From Alphaproteobacteria bacterium (GTDB lineage: Bacteria; Pseudomonadota; Alphaproteobacteria; Rhizobiales; Aestuariivirgaceae): a DNA stretch of 7,640 nt. The stretch covers positions 1 through 7,640 of the forward strand of contig JAGRLX010000058.1 in assembly GCA_020441605.1 (NCBI GenBank), in the 5' to 3' direction. A program made the translations under genes and the position numbers. Shown here piece by piece: positions 5,979-7,640 of this stretch; position 1 is the first letter of the stretch; each line of letters starts with the position of its first letter. Under the pieces are notes generated by a model, which saw only the letters and a list, made by a program, of their open reading frames with translations, did no database searches and was not told the DNA's origin.

Positions 5979-6260
5979 TTATCTGATCTCTGTGATGGTC
6001 AGCTTCCCGTTCACCCGGTCGGCGACGAATTCGATGGTCTGGCCGTCCTTCAGGGATGCCAGCATTTCATCGGTGGCCGTTCGAAACACCATGGTCATGG
6101 CAGGCATGTCGAGGCTCTTGAGCTCCTCATGAATGACGGTGACTTTCTTGGCCTTCAGATCGACCTTCTTGACCACGCCCTTGGTGAACTCCGAGGACCA
6201 AGCACCGGTCGTCATGAGTGACAAGGTTGCTGCGGCGAGCACAAGCTTAGTCATGTTCAT
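5979..6260 (-). CDS. CusF-like periplasmic copper-binding protein
   Basis: A 93-residue exported protein. Residues 1-22 form a signal peptide (LVLAAATLSLMTTGAWSS). The mature part matches the small CusF beta-barrel: H44, then DMPAMTM with M52, M55 and M57. By spacing these align with H36, W44, M47 and M49 of E. coli CusF, the Cu(I)/Ag(I) site. The Trp that caps the metal in CusF is Met here, so the site can be an all His/Met set. CusF proteins hand Cu(I) to CusCBA efflux pumps or buffer periplasmic copper. The start at 6260 has AGGAGA seven bases upstream; the second Met (codon 3) is less likely. It is the last gene of the copper module, 30 bases after the cupredoxin gene and directly before a terminator. 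Confidence 0.9.
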   Translation of the reverse strand: MNMTKLVLAAATLSLMTTGAWSSEFTKGVVKKVDLKAKKVTVIHEELKSLDMPAMTMVFRTATDEMLASLKDGQTIEFVADRVNGKLTITEIR

Positions 6261-6290
6261 TTTCTTTCTCCTGTGTTCGAAATTTCAGTG

Positions 6291-6746
6291 TCAGTTGACG
6301 AGGACGGGGCCGTGCATGCCGGCCTCCATGTGACCGGGGATCAGGCAGGCAAACTGAAACTTCCCTGACTCCGAGAACTTCCAGATGATCTCGCCCTTGG
6401 CTCCTGGTTCCAGCCGGATGGAGTTCGGATCGGCGTGTTCCATTTCGGGAAACTTTTCCATCAGGGCCTTGTGTTCTTCCATGCCCTTGTGGTCGTCCAG
6501 TACAAACTCGTGATCCGTCTCGCCCTTGTTCACGATGTCGAAACGGATGGTTTCACCTTTCTTTATGTTGAACTGATTTGGCGAGAACACCATCGCGCCA
6601 TCCTCGGTCTCGGTCATGGTGACCTTGATGACACGGGTGACCTCGGACTTCTTTCCCGGTTGACCCGCGGCCATGGCACCGTCGTGGCCACCGGCATGCG
6701 TGCCAGCCGCATAGGCTGCCCCGGCGCCTAGGAGAAAGCACGTCAT
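6291..6746 (-). CDS. Small cupredoxin (plastocyanin/azurin-like blue copper protein)
   Basis: A periplasmic copper protein of 151 residues from the ATG at 6746. The N-terminus (FLLGAGAAYA-AG) is the hydrophobic half of a signal peptide. It is followed by a His/Gly linker (THAGGHDGAMAAGQ) and a cupredoxin domain from about residue 36. Type 1 copper ligands are H79 (in DHEFVL), C134, H139 and M144, in the pattern C-x4-H-x4-M (CLIPGHMEAGM). A Met/His-rich loop EEHKALMEKFPEMEH precedes the last strands. The better ribosome site and a full signal peptide (KKIIAT before the Met) point to an ATA codon at 6765-6767 as the original start; see the findings. It lies between the multicopper oxidase and the CusF-like gene and could be an electron partner or copper carrier for the oxidase. 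Confidence 0.88.
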   Translation of the reverse strand: MTCFLLGAGAAYAAGTHAGGHDGAMAAGQPGKKSEVTRVIKVTMTETEDGAMVFSPNQFNIKKGETIRFDIVNKGETDHEFVLDDHKGMEEHKALMEKFPEMEHADPNSIRLEPGAKGEIIWKFSESGKFQFACLIPGHMEAGMHGPVLVN

Positions 6747-6762
6747 CGTCGCTATGATCTTC

Positions 6763-6789
6763 TTTATAAGTTCCCTCTTCTGCTGTCAA
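6763..6789 (-). promoter_or_regulatory. Promoter-like TTGACA-15-TATAAA over the cupredoxin start region
   Basis: On the minus strand TTGACA (6789-6784) is followed after 15 bases by TATAAA (6768-6763). Both boxes match the housekeeping consensus well but the spacer is two bases shorter than optimal. The same stretch carries AGAGGG (6778-6773), a ribosome-site match five bases before ATA. It may be an internal promoter, a ribosome site, or both. Confidence 0.35.
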
Positions 6790-6809
6790 GAATGCGCATG
6801 TGTTGTCGC

Positions 6810-7640
6810 TTAGCCGTTCCCGCCCTTTTCTGAGGGCGGCGGCGTTATCTTCGTCCTGGCGTCAGTGGCCCTCTTGAAGTCGGGTATCTCGCCCGTCCAC
6901 TCGTAGGCCTGCGTACCAGTGGGGTTCTCGTACCAACCTGGATCGGTATAGTCCCCGGCGCTGATCCCCTGCCGCACCTTCACGACAGAGAACATGCCTC
7001 CCATTTCCAGTGCGCCGTGCGGACCCCAGCCGGTCATCATCGGAACAGTGTTGTCCGGCAACGGCATCTCCATTTCGCCCATGTCGGCCATGCCCTTGGT
7101 GCCCATCGGCATGTACTCGGGTTGAAGCCGCCGGATCTTCTTTGTGAGATTCGATTTGTCGACGCCGATGAAGGTCGGGACATCGTGCCCCATGGCGTTC
7201 ATCGTGTGGTGGGACTTGTGGCAGTGGATGGCCCAGTCGCCCTCATACTTGGCATCGAACTCATAGGCCCGCATGGCCCCGACCGGGATATCGATGCTGA
7301 CCTCCGGCCATCTGGCCTCGGGCCTGACCCAGCCACCATCCGTGCACGTCACCTCGAAATCGTATCCGTGCATGTGGATCGGATGATTGGTCATGGTGAG
7401 ATTGCCGACCCGTACGCGCACGCGATCATTCTTCGAGACGACGAGCGGGTCGATGCCAGGGAAGATGCGGCTGTTCCATGACCACAAATTGAAGTCCGTC
7501 ATGGTCATGATCTTCGGCACGTAGGAGCCTGGATCGATGTCATAGGCATTGAGCAGGAATACGAAGTCCCGGTCGACGCGCATGAATTTGGGATCCTTCG
7601 GATGCACGACGAAGAACCCCATCATGCCCATCGCCATCTG
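6810..7640 (-). CDS. Multicopper oxidase, C-terminal part, probably two-domain type
   Basis: The frame is open to the window edge, so the N-terminus lies outside; about 276 codons are visible. Typical copper motifs are present: HPIHMHG and HCHKSHHTMNAM, the latter giving the type 1 Cys, His and axial Met and the trinuclear-site His residues. The visible start MAMGMMGFFVVHP is the usual end of the first cupredoxin domain. Only about 65 residues separate it from HPIHMHG, so there is no room for a middle domain and the enzyme looks like a two-domain oxidase. After HCH comes a long extension with a Met-rich stretch (MADMGEMEMPLP) and a conserved-looking tail. Family enzymes oxidise Cu(I) or other substrates in the periplasm with reduction of O2. 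It is first of the three visible copper genes; CopA-like naming would be unsafe. Confidence 0.9.
   Translation of the reverse strand, partial: QMAMGMMGFFVVHPKDPKFMRVDRDFVFLLNAYDIDPGSYVPKIMTMTDFNLWSWNSRIFPGIDPLVVSKNDRVRVRVGNLTMTNHPIHMHGYDFEVTCTDGGWVRPEARWPEVSIDIPVGAMRAYEFDAKYEGDWAIHCHKSHHTMNAMGHDVPTFIGVDKSNLTKKIRRLQPEYMPMGTKGMADMGEMEMPLPDNTVPMMTGWGPHGALEMGGMFSVVKVRQGISAGDYTDPGWYENPTGTQAYEWTGEIPDFKRATDARTKITPPPSEKGGNG
6820..6839. repeat. Seven-base-pair GC-rich hairpin at the end of the oxidase gene
   Basis: CCGCCCT (6820-6826) pairs with AGGGCGG (6833-6839) around a six-base loop. It lies in the last codons of the multicopper oxidase and is not followed by a U tract on the minus strand, so it is not a standard terminator. 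It could stabilise or pause the mRNA, or be a chance effect of Pro and Gly codons. Confidence 0.35.

Noticed and set aside
1..7640. CRISPR arrays, insertion sequences or tandem repeats
   Set aside because: No regularly spaced repeats, transposase-like proteins or terminal inverted repeats were seen on either strand.

Overview
The window looks like part of a copper-handling accessory region of a GC-rich alphaproteobacterium, probably rhizobial in the broad sense. This is inferred from base composition, Tat-type signal sequences and the protein style; nothing in the window fixes the species, or whether it lies on chromosome or plasmid. All ten genes I can support lie on the minus strand, so the biological order runs from the right edge (7640) to the left edge (1). 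I see no rRNA, tRNA, CRISPR array or insertion sequence.

Region A (7640-5935) is a compact periplasmic copper module. It holds the 3' part of a multicopper oxidase that looks two-domain, a small blue-copper (cupredoxin) protein, and a CusF-like copper-binding protein, and it ends in a GC-rich hairpin followed by TTTT. The expected jobs are Cu(I) oxidation, copper binding and electron shuttling, and copper chaperoning.

Region B (5908-4646) holds a four-helix membrane protein of unknown function whose stop codon directly abuts the start of a Tat-exported L,D-transpeptidase. A 279-base stretch without a convincing gene (4367-4645) follows.

Region C (4366-1) is the most interesting part. In transcription order it encodes an Asp-box beta-propeller protein (F510_1955/Ycf48-like), a membrane-anchored mono-haem cytochrome c, a small exported His/Cys protein, a Tat-exported CuA-domain (oxidase subunit II-like) protein, a 554-residue homologue of B-family (ba3-type) haem-copper oxidase subunit I, and the start of a further membrane protein. 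Spacings are short or overlapping (3, 8 and -1 bases at several junctions), so this looks like one operon.

The subunit I homologue keeps the low-spin haem ligands (H64, H383), the propionate arginine pair (R444-R445) and the helix VI His/Tyr pair (H229, Y233). However, the residue expected to ligate the high-spin haem is Tyr (Y381), and one of the two adjacent CuB histidines is also Tyr (Y279). Several K-channel and proton-loading residues are replaced too. The CuA partner keeps all its side-chain ligands. Together this suggests a complex in which electrons pass from cytochrome c to CuA to a low-spin haem and then to an altered or absent catalytic centre. That would be a haem-copper oxidase relative that is probably not an ordinary oxygen reductase. 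The beta-propeller could be an assembly factor and the neighbouring copper module could supply metal; both of those are inferences.
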